Shown: in pieces, positions 34,298-42,533 of the stretch
How positions within the stretch are numbered: the stretch's first letter is position 1
Layout of the letters: each line of letters begins with the position of its first letter
Assembly (NCBI GenBank): GCA_031418715.1
Contig: JANOJL010000023.1
Location: forward strand, 1 to 64,000
From: JANMDU01 sp031418715
GTDB lineage: Bacteria; Pseudomonadota; Gammaproteobacteria; Burkholderiales; Burkholderiaceae_C
Direction: 5' to 3'
DNA: 64,000 bases
Translations under genes and position numbers: made by a program
Notes under the pieces: generated by a model
The model's database searches: none
What the model was told of the DNA's origin: nothing
The model's input: the letters and a program-made list of their open reading frames with translations, nothing else

Positions 34298-36049
34298 ATG
34301 GCATTCGATATTGACATTGGCTTCACCTCGCTCACCGGCAAAAAACTCATCAACGAAGATTTTTGCGCAGCCATGCTGCCCGAGCCAGGACGTGAAGGCT
34401 TTGGTGCGATTTGCGCGATTGCCGATGGCGTGAGCACGGGTGGCAAAGGCAAGGAGGCTGCGCAAACCACCGTGATGAGTTTGGTGCAAGATTATTTTGG
34501 CACCCGCGAGACTTGGGACACTTCCGTCGCCTTGGATCGCGTGATCACAGCACACAACAGTTGGCTGGCTGGGGTGAACCATAAGCGTGCAGCGAGCAAT
34601 GAATGTGGGTTAACCACACTCACAGCGCTCGTGTTGCGTGGGCAGACCTACACACTCGCACATGTAGGCGATTCACGCGCCTATTTGTTGCGTGGTCAGC
34701 AGTTGGAACTGCTGACCACGGATCATGTGGTGGATCATCCGGATTTCAAGCATCAACTGATACGTGCTGTGGGCGCTGATGAGCGCTTGGTGGTGGATTA
34801 CATCCAAGGTGATTTGCAGGTGGGGGATGTGTTTTTCTTGCTCACAGATGGTGTGCATGGCAGCGTATCAGAGCGCAAGCTGCGCGTCTTTGCTGAGCAA
34901 GGCAGCGCACAAAAGCTTGCTGATACCTTGGCCTTTGCCGCATTAGAGTTGGGTAGCCAAGACAATGCCAGCGCTTTGGTTGTACGGATTCTTGGTTTAC
35001 AAGAGTCGCATTTGCGCGATGAAGAGCTGATAGCGCAGCATTTGCCTGTGCCTTCCAAGCTAAAGATCGGGGATGTGATCGACGGACTCACCGTGACGGC
35101 ATTGGTGGCCGACAGTGGCGTGAATTTGATTTACCAAGTGCGCGATACCGGTTCGCAAAAGCTCTATGCTCTGAAAACCCTTCACCCTAGCCGCGAGAAA
35201 GATCAGCAGGAGCGCGCTATGCTCGCGCACGAAGCTTGGCTGGCCAAACGTATGCAGACAGGTATGGCTGCCGATCATTTGGTGAATCTGTATTCGCACA
35301 TGCAGTTGCCCACCGGCAAGATCGCCAGTAGTTTCTATTTGCTCTACGATTGGCATGCCGGGCAAACGCTCCAACAGTCTCTCGATGCGCGTGGACGGCT
35401 CGATGTGCCGCAGGCTGTGCAGGCGGCCATGCAGGTGCTTAAGGCGCTGGGTGCGATGCATCGCCAAGGCGTGATTCACCGGGATATCAAGCCCGCCAAC
35501 TTGCACCAAAGCGAAGGCGGTATGCTGCGTCTGCTCGATTTGGGTGTAGCGCTCAGCGGCCATGAGCCTGAGAGCATGCTCGCCCTGCATGCGGGTACAC
35601 CAAGCTATATCAATCCCGAGCAATTTGGCTATGCGCTGCAAGGCGCGGGCGAGGAGCAATGCGCCAATGCAGGCAGCGATTTGTATGCATTGGGTGTGAC
35701 GCTGTATCAACTGCTCACTGGTAAGCTGCCCTATGGCGAGGTGTTGCCTTATCAAACCGGGCGTTATTTCCGAGACCCGATTGCGCCCAGTCGCATGCAG
35801 CCCGAGGTGCCAGTGTGGCTGGATCATGTGGTGCTCAAGGCCGTCGCGCGTGATCAAAAACAGCGCTTTGAAACCGCAGAAGAATTCCTTTTGGCGCTAG
35901 AGCGCGGTGCGTCTCGCCCGATCACAGCGCCAAGGCCAACGCCGCTGATGCAACGCGATCCCGCCTTGCTGTGGAAGTTGGGATTGGTTGTAAGTCTGCT
36001 TTTCAACGTGTTAATGATGATTTGGTTGCTGTTTTTGCCGAAGAGCTAG
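34298..36049 (+). CDS. Fused PP2C phosphatase / serine-threonine kinase with C-terminal membrane anchor
   Basis: A 583-residue signalling protein. Residues ~1-235 are a PP2C phosphatase (INEDFC, CAIADGVSTGGKG, HVGDSRAYLL, LLTDGVHG, SQDNASALVV). Residues ~265-520 are a protein kinase, with a lysine in LYALKTLHP, the catalytic loop HRDIKPANLHQ and metal site DLGVAL (DLG for DFG). A hydrophobic helix near the C-terminus (about 558-578) would anchor it in the inner membrane. It lies convergent to the nitrate transporter, and homologues are commonly found beside nitrate assimilation genes, so a role in controlling nitrate uptake is plausible but unproven. Confidence 0.9.
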   Translation: MAFDIDIGFTSLTGKKLINEDFCAAMLPEPGREGFGAICAIADGVSTGGKGKEAAQTTVMSLVQDYFGTRETWDTSVALDRVITAHNSWLAGVNHKRAASNECGLTTLTALVLRGQTYTLAHVGDSRAYLLRGQQLELLTTDHVVDHPDFKHQLIRAVGADERLVVDYIQGDLQVGDVFFLLTDGVHGSVSERKLRVFAEQGSAQKLADTLAFAALELGSQDNASALVVRILGLQESHLRDEELIAQHLPVPSKLKIGDVIDGLTVTALVADSGVNLIYQVRDTGSQKLYALKTLHPSREKDQQERAMLAHEAWLAKRMQTGMAADHLVNLYSHMQLPTGKIASSFYLLYDWHAGQTLQQSLDARGRLDVPQAVQAAMQVLKALGAMHRQGVIHRDIKPANLHQSEGGMLRLLDLGVALSGHEPESMLALHAGTPSYINPEQFGYALQGAGEEQCANAGSDLYALGVTLYQLLTGKLPYGEVLPYQTGRYFRDPIAPSRMQPEVPVWLDHVVLKAVARDQKQRFETAEEFLLALERGASRPITAPRPTPLMQRDPALLWKLGLVVSLLFNVLMMIWLLFLPKS

Positions 36050-36059
36050 ACAGCACGGA

Positions 36060-36127
36060 AATTTAAGCGTTTTAGGCAGTTAGCCGTTAGAGAATGTGCG
36101 CAATATGCTATCAATAATATAGCATTT
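36060..36127 (+). repeat. Dispersed TGCGCAGAG element, copy 10
   Basis: TTTAAGCGTTTTAGGCAGTT, then AGCCGTTAGAGAATGTGCGC, then AATATGCTATCAATAATATA, between the convergent kinase/phosphatase and narK genes. Confidence 0.85.
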
Positions 36128-37349
36128 ATGGGTTGAGCTGTACACGCGCCCGCCCACCGCGTTCTGCCCAGGTACGCGTCCAGCGGATTTGCATCACGCG
36201 CAGCATGATGAGCATCGCCACTGCGAAAGATGCGAAGAGCAAAAATCCCCAAAGATAGCTACCAGCGTATTGTTTGGACATGCCCATCGCATTGGGTACG
36301 ATACCGCCTGCCAGTGCGCCGATTTCGCCGATCATGCTGCCTGCGACAGCGGTGGTGGTGGGCCAGCGCAGTGGCACGAGCTGAAACAGTGCGCCGTTGC
36401 CAGCGCCTAAAGCTGCGAAGCAGACCAGAAAGAGCAGGGTGGTGAGCGTGAGCGAATTTTGCGTGAAGGCACAGAGCGTGAGCGTGACTGCAACGACGAT
36501 CAACACTGCCGTGAGTGTGTTGATCCCGCCCCAATGATCCGAGAGCCAGCCGCCCATGATGCGCAGCGCTGCACCCATGAAGGCCACCATCATTGTGAGT
36601 TGCCCAGCTTGGACTTTACTCACGCCAAATTGATCGTGAAAATAACTGGGCAAAAAAGTGGTCAAACCGATGAAGCCGCCAAACGTCACGCCATAAATCA
36701 CGCTGAACGCCCAGCCATCCTTTTCATACAAACAAGCAGTGTGATCTCGAAAACTGGCATGCTTGTCCACATCATCTGGCTCACGCGCGAATACGATCAT
36801 CACGACCGCGGGTAGCAAAACGCCGATGGCCGCGAAGCCATATACCGTTTGCCAGCCATAGCGCTGTGCCAAGAGCGGCGCGAACAAAGCGCAAACGGCA
36901 GTGCCTACATTACCTGCACCCACCAAGCCCATTGCCAAGCCCTTGTAGCGCGCTGGAAACGAGCCTGAGCCGAGCGACAAAGCCACGCCGAAGCTCGCGC
37001 CCGCGATACCGAGCAACACACCCATCGCCAGGAGCGTGTTGAATGAGTTCACGAAAAAGTAGCCATACAACATGGCAATGGCAATACCCGCCATTTCAAC
37101 CAGCGTGGCATTCTTTCTGCCAATATATTGCGACAAAAGCCCGAGCGGAAAGCGCATCAGCGCACCAGCAAAGATCGGCACCGAGAGCATGATGCCTTTT
37201 TGCAGAGGCGTCAGTTGATAGGCCTCGCTGATGAAAGGCGCCATCGCACCGTTGATCACCCAAACGCCGCAGCAAAATAAAAAATAAAAGAACGATGCTC
37301 CCAAAGTTGGGGCGTGTCCACTCTTTAAAAAAGTGCCTATGCTGGCCAT
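36126..37349 (-). CDS. narK: Nitrate/nitrite transporter, NarK/NasA family MFS
   Basis: A 407-residue major facilitator with twelve predicted helices and the nitrate-porter signature GLVGAGNVGTAVCALFAP in helix 5. The substrate assignment is supported by the nearby nasA and nirBD genes. Start is ATG at 37349. Upstream lie a NtrC-type dyad (37429-37443) and a sigma-54-like promoter (37385-37399), the same arrangement as nirB, so the transporter and reductases are probably induced together under nitrogen limitation. Confidence 0.94.
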   Translation of the reverse strand: MASIGTFLKSGHAPTLGASFFYFLFCCGVWVINGAMAPFISEAYQLTPLQKGIMLSVPIFAGALMRFPLGLLSQYIGRKNATLVEMAGIAIAMLYGYFFVNSFNTLLAMGVLLGIAGASFGVALSLGSGSFPARYKGLAMGLVGAGNVGTAVCALFAPLLAQRYGWQTVYGFAAIGVLLPAVVMIVFAREPDDVDKHASFRDHTACLYEKDGWAFSVIYGVTFGGFIGLTTFLPSYFHDQFGVSKVQAGQLTMMVAFMGAALRIMGGWLSDHWGGINTLTAVLIVVAVTLTLCAFTQNSLTLTTLLFLVCFAALGAGNGALFQLVPLRWPTTTAVAGSMIGEIGALAGGIVPNAMGMSKQYAGSYLWGFLLFASFAVAMLIMLRVMQIRWTRTWAERGGRARVQLNP

Positions 37350-37384
37350 GTGATCCCTTTGTGCAAACAGTACACAACAACAGT

Positions 37385-37399
37385 GCGAAAACTATGCCA
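37385..37399 (-). promoter_or_regulatory. Sigma-54-like promoter of narK
   Basis: On the minus strand TGGCAT-AGTTT-TCGC: the -24 half is nearly perfect, the -12 half has TCGC in place of TTGC. The distance to the narK ATG is ~36 bp. Confidence 0.55.
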
Positions 37400-37428
37400 A
37401 GTATTTGCCTCGCATCGCTTTCAGTCTT

Positions 37429-37443
37429 GCACCTCTGTGGTGC
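37429..37443. promoter_or_regulatory. NtrC-type binding site upstream of narK
   Basis: GCACC-TCTGT-GGTGC. On the gene strand both this and the nirB site fit GCACCA-N3-AGGTGC. Centre about 60 bp upstream of the predicted start. Confidence 0.62.
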
Positions 37444-37636
37444 GCTGCGTTCATTTTGGGTGCGCGAACGATGAGCGCTGCTGCTTTGGCAGGTTGCTGA
37501 TGCACAAGATTCAGCTTGTGTGCGATATCAAAAATATAGCAATCTGTATTAATTCAGAATGCAGGAAATGGCAAATTTTCTATAAAAATCTGATGAAATA
37601 GGTTATAAATTCTTGCGTTTGTAGCCTAGTCGTAGT

Positions 37637-37671
37637 AAAAAAAAGCCCGCATCTTGCGATACGGGCTTTTG
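37637..37671 (-). terminator. Intrinsic terminator of the rpsF-priB-rpsR-rplI operon
   Basis: Stem AAAAGCCCG / CGGGCTTTT with an inner GTAT/ATGC region, followed on the minus strand by a run of eight T. It lies just past the rplI stop. Confidence 0.9.
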
Positions 37672-37692
37672 CTTTTTAAAAAGCTGTGAGAT

Positions 37693-38145
37693 TTAAGCGG
37701 TCTCGCCGTACACCGTCACGCTGACTTCAACGACCACATCGGTGTGCAAGGCCACGGAGACTTTGCTGTCGCCAGTGATCTTGATCGGGCCGAGAGGCAT
37801 ACGCACTTGGCTCTTATGGACTGTGTAGCCCATTTTGCCCAATTCTTCGGCGATGTCATAGTTGGTCACAGAGCCAAACAAGCGACCGTCAACGCCAGCT
37901 TTTTGCGTGATCTTGACGTTTGCGCCTTCGAGCTTGGTGCCCTGAGCTTGCATTTCGGCAAGCTTAGCTGCGGCTGCTTTTTCCAAATCGGCGCGCTTGG
38001 CTTCGAATTCGGCTTTGGCTGTTGCAGTGGCGCGGCGAGCGCGACCTTCTGGGATCAGGAAATTACGTGCATAGCCATCTTTGACCTTGACGATATCGCC
38101 GAGGTTGCCGAGGTTGATCACTTTGTCGAGAAGAATAATTTGCAT
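37693..38145 (-). CDS. rplI: 50S ribosomal protein L9
   Basis: Large-subunit ribosomal protein at the base of the L1 stalk, 150 residues. The N-terminal domain MQIILLDKVINLGNLGDIVK followed by VKDGYARNFLIPEGRA is the L9 signature; a long helix and a C-terminal domain follow. Last gene of the rpsF-priB-rpsR-rplI operon, with a strong terminator after it. 18 bp separate it from rpsR. Confidence 0.98.
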   Translation of the reverse strand: MQIILLDKVINLGNLGDIVKVKDGYARNFLIPEGRARRATATAKAEFEAKRADLEKAAAAKLAEMQAQGTKLEGANVKITQKAGVDGRLFGSVTNYDIAEELGKMGYTVHKSQVRMPLGPIKITGDSKVSVALHTDVVVEVSVTVYGETA

Positions 38146-38163
38146 GTGAGTTCTCCTTGGGGC

Positions 38164-38445
38164 TTAGACGCGATGTTGGTCGCTGTATGGCACCATGGCC
38201 AAGAAGCGCGCACGCTTGATGGCGGTGGTGAGCTGGCGCTGGAAAATCGCGCGCGTGCCGGTCAGGCGCGCGGGTGTGATTTTTCCGTTTTCGCCGATGA
38301 AATCGCGCAAGACATCGATGTCTTTGTAGTCGATCTCAATCACACCAGTGACGGTGAAGCGGCAGAAGCGCTTGCGTTTGAACAGTTGGTTTTGTGCGGG
38401 GCGCTTCTTGTTTTTGTCGAAGGGCTTTTTACCGAAAGTGGCCAT
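38164..38445 (-). CDS. rpsR: 30S ribosomal protein S18
   Basis: Small-subunit ribosomal protein that pairs with S6 on the platform, 93 residues. The signature IDYKDIDVLRDFIGENGKIT then PARLTGT is intact. N-terminal basic tail as usual. Third gene of the operon, 10 bp after priB. Confidence 0.97.
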   Translation of the reverse strand: MATFGKKPFDKNKKRPAQNQLFKRKRFCRFTVTGVIEIDYKDIDVLRDFIGENGKITPARLTGTRAIFQRQLTTAIKRARFLAMVPYSDQHRV

Positions 38446-38455
38446 GATGGTCTTC

Positions 38456-38752
38456 CTAGTTAATGAGAGTTAATTCAATGTCAGTGAGGTGGAGCACGGC
38501 GCCTTTGCCATTTTTTCCAGAGGCGAGAAACCCCTTGAATTTTGCTGTTTGTCCGATCTTGAGTTTGGCAAGCTGGTCAGCTGTGGCGCCAAGTGCAAGG
38601 GAGCGGATGTTGAGCTTAACTTTTCTCTCTTGCCCTGCTTCGATTTGGCTCGACTCGTGTTCGAGTATCAAATCAATCGCCGGGATACCTGCTGGGGTGT
38701 AGCGCGGGGCGCTGATCTCAGCAATATGGGCCGTCAGGACAAAAGTGTTCAA
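38456..38752 (-). CDS. priB: Primosomal replication protein N (PriB), TTG start
   Basis: Single-stranded-DNA-binding OB-fold protein of the replication-restart primosome, 98 residues. RYTPAGIPAIDLILEHES is the typical N-terminal motif. The only start in frame that fits the family N-terminus is a TTG at 38752 (encoding MNTFVLTAHI); no in-frame ATG lies nearby upstream. The rare start may keep its level below that of the ribosomal neighbours. Confidence 0.92.
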   Translation of the reverse strand: MNTFVLTAHIAEISAPRYTPAGIPAIDLILEHESSQIEAGQERKVKLNIRSLALGATADQLAKLKIGQTAKFKGFLASGKNGKGAVLHLTDIELTLIN

Positions 38753-38809
38753 TTCAATGGGATGGGTTTCGCGTGCAACTGAAATTCAGCAGCGGCGGCG
38801 CAAACGGCA

Positions 38810-39181
38810 TTAAGCCGGTTGTGCGTATTGCTCCTGCTGGGCTTTGCGGGCTTCTTCGCGCTCGACTTGCTTCATCATGGCTGAAGGGCCGGTATCGGCT
38901 TGCTTCTTGAGCACAGTGAGATGGCGCAAAACGGCATCGTTGAATTTGAAGGCATGCTCCAGCTCACCCATCACGGCTTGATCAGCCTCGATGTTGACGC
39001 ACAGGTAATGAGCCTTGGACAGTTTGTTGATTTGATAAGCGAGCTGACGACGGCCCCAGTCTTCCACGCGGTGGATTTTTCCGCCGCCGGTGGTGACCAT
39101 GCCTTTGTAGCGCTCCAGCATAGCTGGGACTTGCTCGCTTTGATCCGGGTGGATCAGCAAGATGATTTCATAATGACGCAT
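38810..39181 (-). CDS. rpsF: 30S ribosomal protein S6
   Basis: Platform protein of the small subunit, 123 residues, first gene of the operon. It starts MRHYEIILLIHPDQSEQVPA and contains VEDWGRRQLAYQINKLSKAHY. A strong AAGGAG precedes the ATG. The promoter and an early hairpin with a T-run lie upstream (39232-39290). In E. coli the S6:S18 complex controls this operon through its leader. Confidence 0.98.
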   Translation of the reverse strand: MRHYEIILLIHPDQSEQVPAMLERYKGMVTTGGGKIHRVEDWGRRQLAYQINKLSKAHYLCVNIEADQAVMGELEHAFKFNDAVLRHLTVLKKQADTGPSAMMKQVEREEARKAQQEQYAQPA

Positions 39182-39231
39182 GAATACTCCTTGAGGATGT
39201 TTGAGCCTTTTCTTTTTACAGAATGAGCCCG

Positions 39232-39265
39232 AAAAGCTGCCCGGCGCGTCAAGAGCCGGTGCAGC
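39232..39265 (-). promoter_or_regulatory. Early leader hairpin with T-run before rpsF (attenuator or S6:S18 leader)
   Basis: On the minus strand GCTGC-A-CCGGC, loop TCTTGACGC, GCCGG-GCAGC-TTTT. It begins ~8 nt after the expected start of transcription. It has the form of an intrinsic terminator and also contains a CCG, the trinucleotide recognised by S6:S18 in known leaders. Which function applies cannot be told from sequence. Confidence 0.55.
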
Positions 39266-39266
39266 G

Positions 39267-39290
39267 AGGTAAGCCCATGATTATAGCCCG
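39267..39290 (-). promoter_or_regulatory. rpsF promoter core shared with rpmB
   Basis: On the minus strand CGGGC-TATAAT-CATGGGCTTACCT, with a perfect -10 at 39280-39285. All 24 bases are identical to 52687-52710 in front of rpmB, while flanks differ. No good -35 is seen; a CCCGC/GCGGG dyad lies in the spacer region. Confidence 0.72.
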
Positions 39291-39305
39291 CTTCTGGCGG
39301 GTTGG

Positions 39306-41138
39306 CTAAAAGCCGATGCTTCGCACCAGCTTGCGCTGCTCGGGCGATTCGGTTTCAGCGGCGGCGATCAGCCAGCCCAGCTGGGCGTTGGCATCATCGC
39401 CGGTTTCGCTTGATTCTTGTGTGGGCATCAGTGCGCAGCAGATTGAGAGGCGCAGGCTCGCGCCTACTGGCAAAATTTCAGTAGGTGCATGGGCGCTGGC
39501 TGAGATGCGCGCGCTCAGTTTCGTCAATTGCCCAGGGGTGCAAGCGCCTTCTACCAACACGGCGAATTGCGTTTCGTCAATGCGGCTGATGCCATCCACA
39601 TCGCGCAATTGCTGCTGCAAGCGCGAGCTGGTGATGATCAAAGCGCGATCTGCCATCTCGCGGCCATGCTCTTTCACATACCAAGCGTGGTTGGTCAGTT
39701 CCACCAAAATCAAGCCGTAAGAATGGTTAAAGCGATGTGCGCGGGTGATGCTGCCGTGCAATTGCTGCAAGAAGTTGCGCATATTGGGCAAACCGGTCAG
39801 AGCGTCTTTGCTGGGAAGGCCAGTGGCGCGTGCCAAGCCTTCGCGGCGCATGTTGCTGCGCGAGAGCAAGGCATACAGCAGCAATGGCAACTCAATGGCG
39901 GTGGCAATGGGTACGCTAGCTTGCGTGAGCATGCTATTGGGAACGATGCCCAAGTTGCGCAGTATGAGGGGAATGGCAGAGAGAGCTACTGGCGCAAAAC
40001 ACAAAGCCACCCAGCGCGTGATGGCTTCACCTCGCTGCCAACTCATGGCAATAATCGTGTAAACCAATACTACAGACGTTAAAACACCTGCATTAAGAAA
40101 GCGATAGGAAATATTGTTTGGATACCAGATCTCCAGCGCGACGCAAGCCATCATCGTGACCACTTGAACTGCGATCAGCGCGTTGACAGCGCGAACGCGC
40201 ATCACGGGCTGCACTATTAAGCCGACCAGCCAAGGGCCAAGGGCGGCTGTGAGTCCTGCAAGAACATAGTTCATGCGATCAGCAAGCAGGGGTGATTCGT
40301 TCCAAAGATACAGGGGCGCAATTCCTGTTTGAGCGAAGTTAAACAAGCCCAATGCCAGCATATAAAAGCTAAATGCGATGAAAGCTTGTTCGCGCCTTGC
40401 GATAGCAATAATGACGCTCGTTACGAAAATCAAGAGAATCAATCCAACGAGTGCGCCAAGGAGCATTTGCTCCGTTTGATGCGATTGAAAAAACGCCGTG
40501 TCGCGGTAGATTTGCATCGGCAGCGAAACGGGAAAGCGGGCATTTTCAATGCGCAGGTAATACTGCACATAATCTGTGGTGTCGCTTTGTAGGTTGAAGG
40601 TGGGCAGGCGTGTGGATATGGGCCATTGCTGGCGCGGCACGACATCACCTGAGCGCAGACTGACCCACTGGCCGCTGGTGTCTCGCCAATACAGTCGAAC
40701 ATCGTCAATCAGGGGCGAGCCCAGCTCTAAGAGCCAGCGCGAGCGCACCTCGCTGGCTTTGACTTCAAACCGTAACCAGAGCACCTTCCCATCGATTTTG
40801 TGCGCGTCGGTGGGTTTGCTTGGCTTGAATAACTCCAAACCGGCGGTGGCGCGGGCTTGCAAAGCAGAGAGTGTGGTGTCTTTGCTGTCGTCGATCCAAT
40901 ATTCGACGTACGGGATCAGATCAATATGCGGCACCTCGGCGCCTAGCAAGACGACTGGCAGCTGGCGTTGGCTTAGCGCACTGGAGACCAAGGGAACGAT
41001 GGGCTCGGGTGTTGGTGCTTTTGGGTGATTAGCCTGAGCGTGCGCACACACCAATACCCCGAGCCAAGCCAAGCGGCGGCAGGCTCGAATAAACTGGTGT
41101 AGGTGGAGCGCTAAAAAGAGTGCAGCACAGTCGAGCAT
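39306..41138 (-). CDS. 7TM-DISM sensor with degenerate GGDEF domain
   Basis: A 610-residue membrane sensor. After a signal-like N-terminus, residues ~60-220 are a periplasmic DISMED2-type beta domain (VLWLRFEVKASEVRSRWLLE), residues ~225-420 hold about seven membrane helices, and residues ~445-600 form a GGDEF fold (DALTGLPNMRNFLQQL). The active-site loop reads SRIDETQFAVLVEG where active enzymes have RxGGDEFAVLL, so diguanylate cyclase activity is unlikely. It may act as a ligand or partner-binding module. It lies between rpoH and the rpsF promoter. Confidence 0.85.
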   Translation of the reverse strand: MLDCAALFLALHLHQFIRACRRLAWLGVLVCAHAQANHPKAPTPEPIVPLVSSALSQRQLPVVLLGAEVPHIDLIPYVEYWIDDSKDTTLSALQARATAGLELFKPSKPTDAHKIDGKVLWLRFEVKASEVRSRWLLELGSPLIDDVRLYWRDTSGQWVSLRSGDVVPRQQWPISTRLPTFNLQSDTTDYVQYYLRIENARFPVSLPMQIYRDTAFFQSHQTEQMLLGALVGLILLIFVTSVIIAIARREQAFIAFSFYMLALGLFNFAQTGIAPLYLWNESPLLADRMNYVLAGLTAALGPWLVGLIVQPVMRVRAVNALIAVQVVTMMACVALEIWYPNNISYRFLNAGVLTSVVLVYTIIAMSWQRGEAITRWVALCFAPVALSAIPLILRNLGIVPNSMLTQASVPIATAIELPLLLYALLSRSNMRREGLARATGLPSKDALTGLPNMRNFLQQLHGSITRAHRFNHSYGLILVELTNHAWYVKEHGREMADRALIITSSRLQQQLRDVDGISRIDETQFAVLVEGACTPGQLTKLSARISASAHAPTEILPVGASLRLSICCALMPTQESSETGDDANAQLGWLIAAAETESPEQRKLVRSIGF

Positions 41139-41266
41139 AAATATGCTACCAACTGTAACTCCTGCCGTCTCAATTTAGTCAAATCACTTACAAAGTAGTA
41201 CTTTTAACCTCGGTTTATGTGAACAAAATCACGCAGAAAGTAGCGAGAAAGCAAACGCCAGAAGGA

Positions 41267-42208
41267 TTAGTCCTCCAGCGCCTTCTTCATCTTCTTCATC
41301 GCCGCCACTTCAATCTGGCGAATGCGCTCGGCGCTTACGCCGTATTCCGCAGCCAGATCATGCAGCGTGAGGCCGCCAGAGCCGTTGTCATTCACCTTGA
41401 GCCAGCGCTCTTCAATGATGCGTTTGCTGCGTGCATCTAGCTGCTCAAGGGCGGATTGCACGCCATCTGAGGCCAGATGGTCGCGTTGGCGAGCTTCTAG
41501 CAGCGCTGTGGGCTCCATCGAGTTGTCTGTCAGGTAAGCAATCGGGCCAAAAGCCTCTTCGCCGTCATCCGAAGGCGCAGGATCGAGCAACACATCGCCG
41601 CCTGCAAAACGCGCTTCCATCTCAATGACTTCTTCGCGCTTCACATTGAGTTTGGCTGCGACGATATCGATTTCCTTGGTGTTCAAAGAGTCGCGGTGTG
41701 TCATGCCGCCCTCGGCTTCGGCGGCATCGTGTTTCAAGCCTTGCTTCATCGAGCGCAGGTTGAAGAAAAGCTTGCGCTGCGCCTTGGTGGTGGCCACCTT
41801 GACCATACGGAAATTCTTCAAAATGTATTCATGAATCTCAGCCTTGATCCAGTGCAGCGCATAGCTCACGAGGCGCACGCCTTGATCCGGGTCAAAACGC
41901 TTCACGGCTTTCATCAGGCCTACGTTGCCCTCTTGAATCAAATCCGCATGCGCCAGCCCATAGCCCAGATATTGGCGAGCGGTCGAGATCACCAAGCGCA
42001 GATGCGAGAGCACCAGCCGCCCAGCCGCTTCCATATTCTCATTCTCACGCCACTGGCGCGCATAGCGCTGCTCTTCTTCCAGGGTGAGCATGGGCATGCG
42101 GTTGGCTGCGCTGATATACGCATCCAAATTGCCCAGCGATGGCACCAGGCTCATGCCGCTCCAATTGGAGACGGCGGTGTTGTTCGATACAGCTAAAGCT
42201 CCAGACAT
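41267..42208 (-). CDS. rpoH: Heat-shock sigma factor RpoH (sigma-32)
   Basis: Sigma factor directing heat-shock transcription, 313 residues. Region 2 (HLRLVISTARQYLGYGLAHA then DLIQEGNVGLMKAV), the RpoH box QRKLFFNLRS, and the region 4 helix-turn-helix (TLHDLAAEYGVSAERIRQIE) are all present. A strong AAGGAG lies before the ATG. The promoter overlaps a CIRCE element (42283-42309), so HrcA probably represses it. No terminator is seen at its end. Confidence 0.97.
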   Translation of the reverse strand: MSGALAVSNNTAVSNWSGMSLVPSLGNLDAYISAANRMPMLTLEEEQRYARQWRENENMEAAGRLVLSHLRLVISTARQYLGYGLAHADLIQEGNVGLMKAVKRFDPDQGVRLVSYALHWIKAEIHEYILKNFRMVKVATTKAQRKLFFNLRSMKQGLKHDAAEAEGGMTHRDSLNTKEIDIVAAKLNVKREEVIEMEARFAGGDVLLDPAPSDDGEEAFGPIAYLTDNSMEPTALLEARQRDHLASDGVQSALEQLDARSKRIIEERWLKVNDNGSGGLTLHDLAAEYGVSAERIRQIEVAAMKKMKKALED

Positions 42209-42279
42209 GGCGGAACTCCTTCTTTCTTTCGTAGATCAGCGACTGCGCTAAAAGTGCGGGTTTTCGCTAATCAAACTGT

Positions 42280-42309
42280 ATATTAGCACTCTTGCTTGGA
42301 GAGTGCCAA
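42280..42309 (-). promoter_or_regulatory. rpoH promoter overlapping a CIRCE (HrcA) operator
   Basis: TTAGCACTC (42283-42291), nine bases, GAGTGCCAA (42301-42309): CIRCE with one mismatch to GAGTGCTAA. On the minus strand TTGGCA (42304-42309), 18 bp, TAATAT (42280-42285) form a sigma-70 promoter covered by the operator. Confidence 0.88.
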
Positions 42310-42491
42310 ATTAAAAAGTTCAATGACCTTGATGGCTAATGACTATCGGGTCATTTTCTTTTTGGTTTGTCGATTCTCAATGAGATTTGAATTATTTTCA
42401 TTGATTCCTGAACTTGTTAAATGGATAACTTGTTGATTTCTAAAGAGATTGTGTGTTTTCATCCAGATCGACCGAAGCATGGCTTTAAATT

Positions 42492-42516
42492 AAAAAAGCT
42501 CCCTCAGGAGCTTTTT
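42492..42516. terminator. Intrinsic terminator after trxA
   Basis: AAAAAAGCTCC-CTCA-GGAGCTTTTT, a perfect stem with T-runs on both strands, ~18 bp past the trxA stop. Confidence 0.92.
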
Positions 42517-42533
42517 ATGAGCGCTTAGAAAAA

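Larger units (their letters stand above)
37350..37692. other. Non-coding region between narK and rplI
   Basis: A 343-bp gap between two minus-strand genes. It holds the narK promoter region (sigma-54-like and NtrC-type sites), an A/T-rich stretch at 37510-37620 with a weak resemblance to the dispersed repeat, and the rplI terminator (37637-37671). No gene is seen. Confidence 0.7.
42209..42533. other. Non-coding region between trxA and rpoH
   Basis: 325 bp holding the rpoH promoter/CIRCE (42280-42309), an A/T-rich part with a small AATGAC/GTCATT hairpin followed by T's on the plus strand (42338-42362), and the trxA terminator (42492-42516). No gene is seen. Confidence 0.7.

Noticed and set aside
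37500..37620. Degenerate repeat copy upstream of rplI terminator
   Set aside because: Only ATATAGCAATC and GGTTATAAATTCTTGCG fragments are seen, in the wrong spacing.
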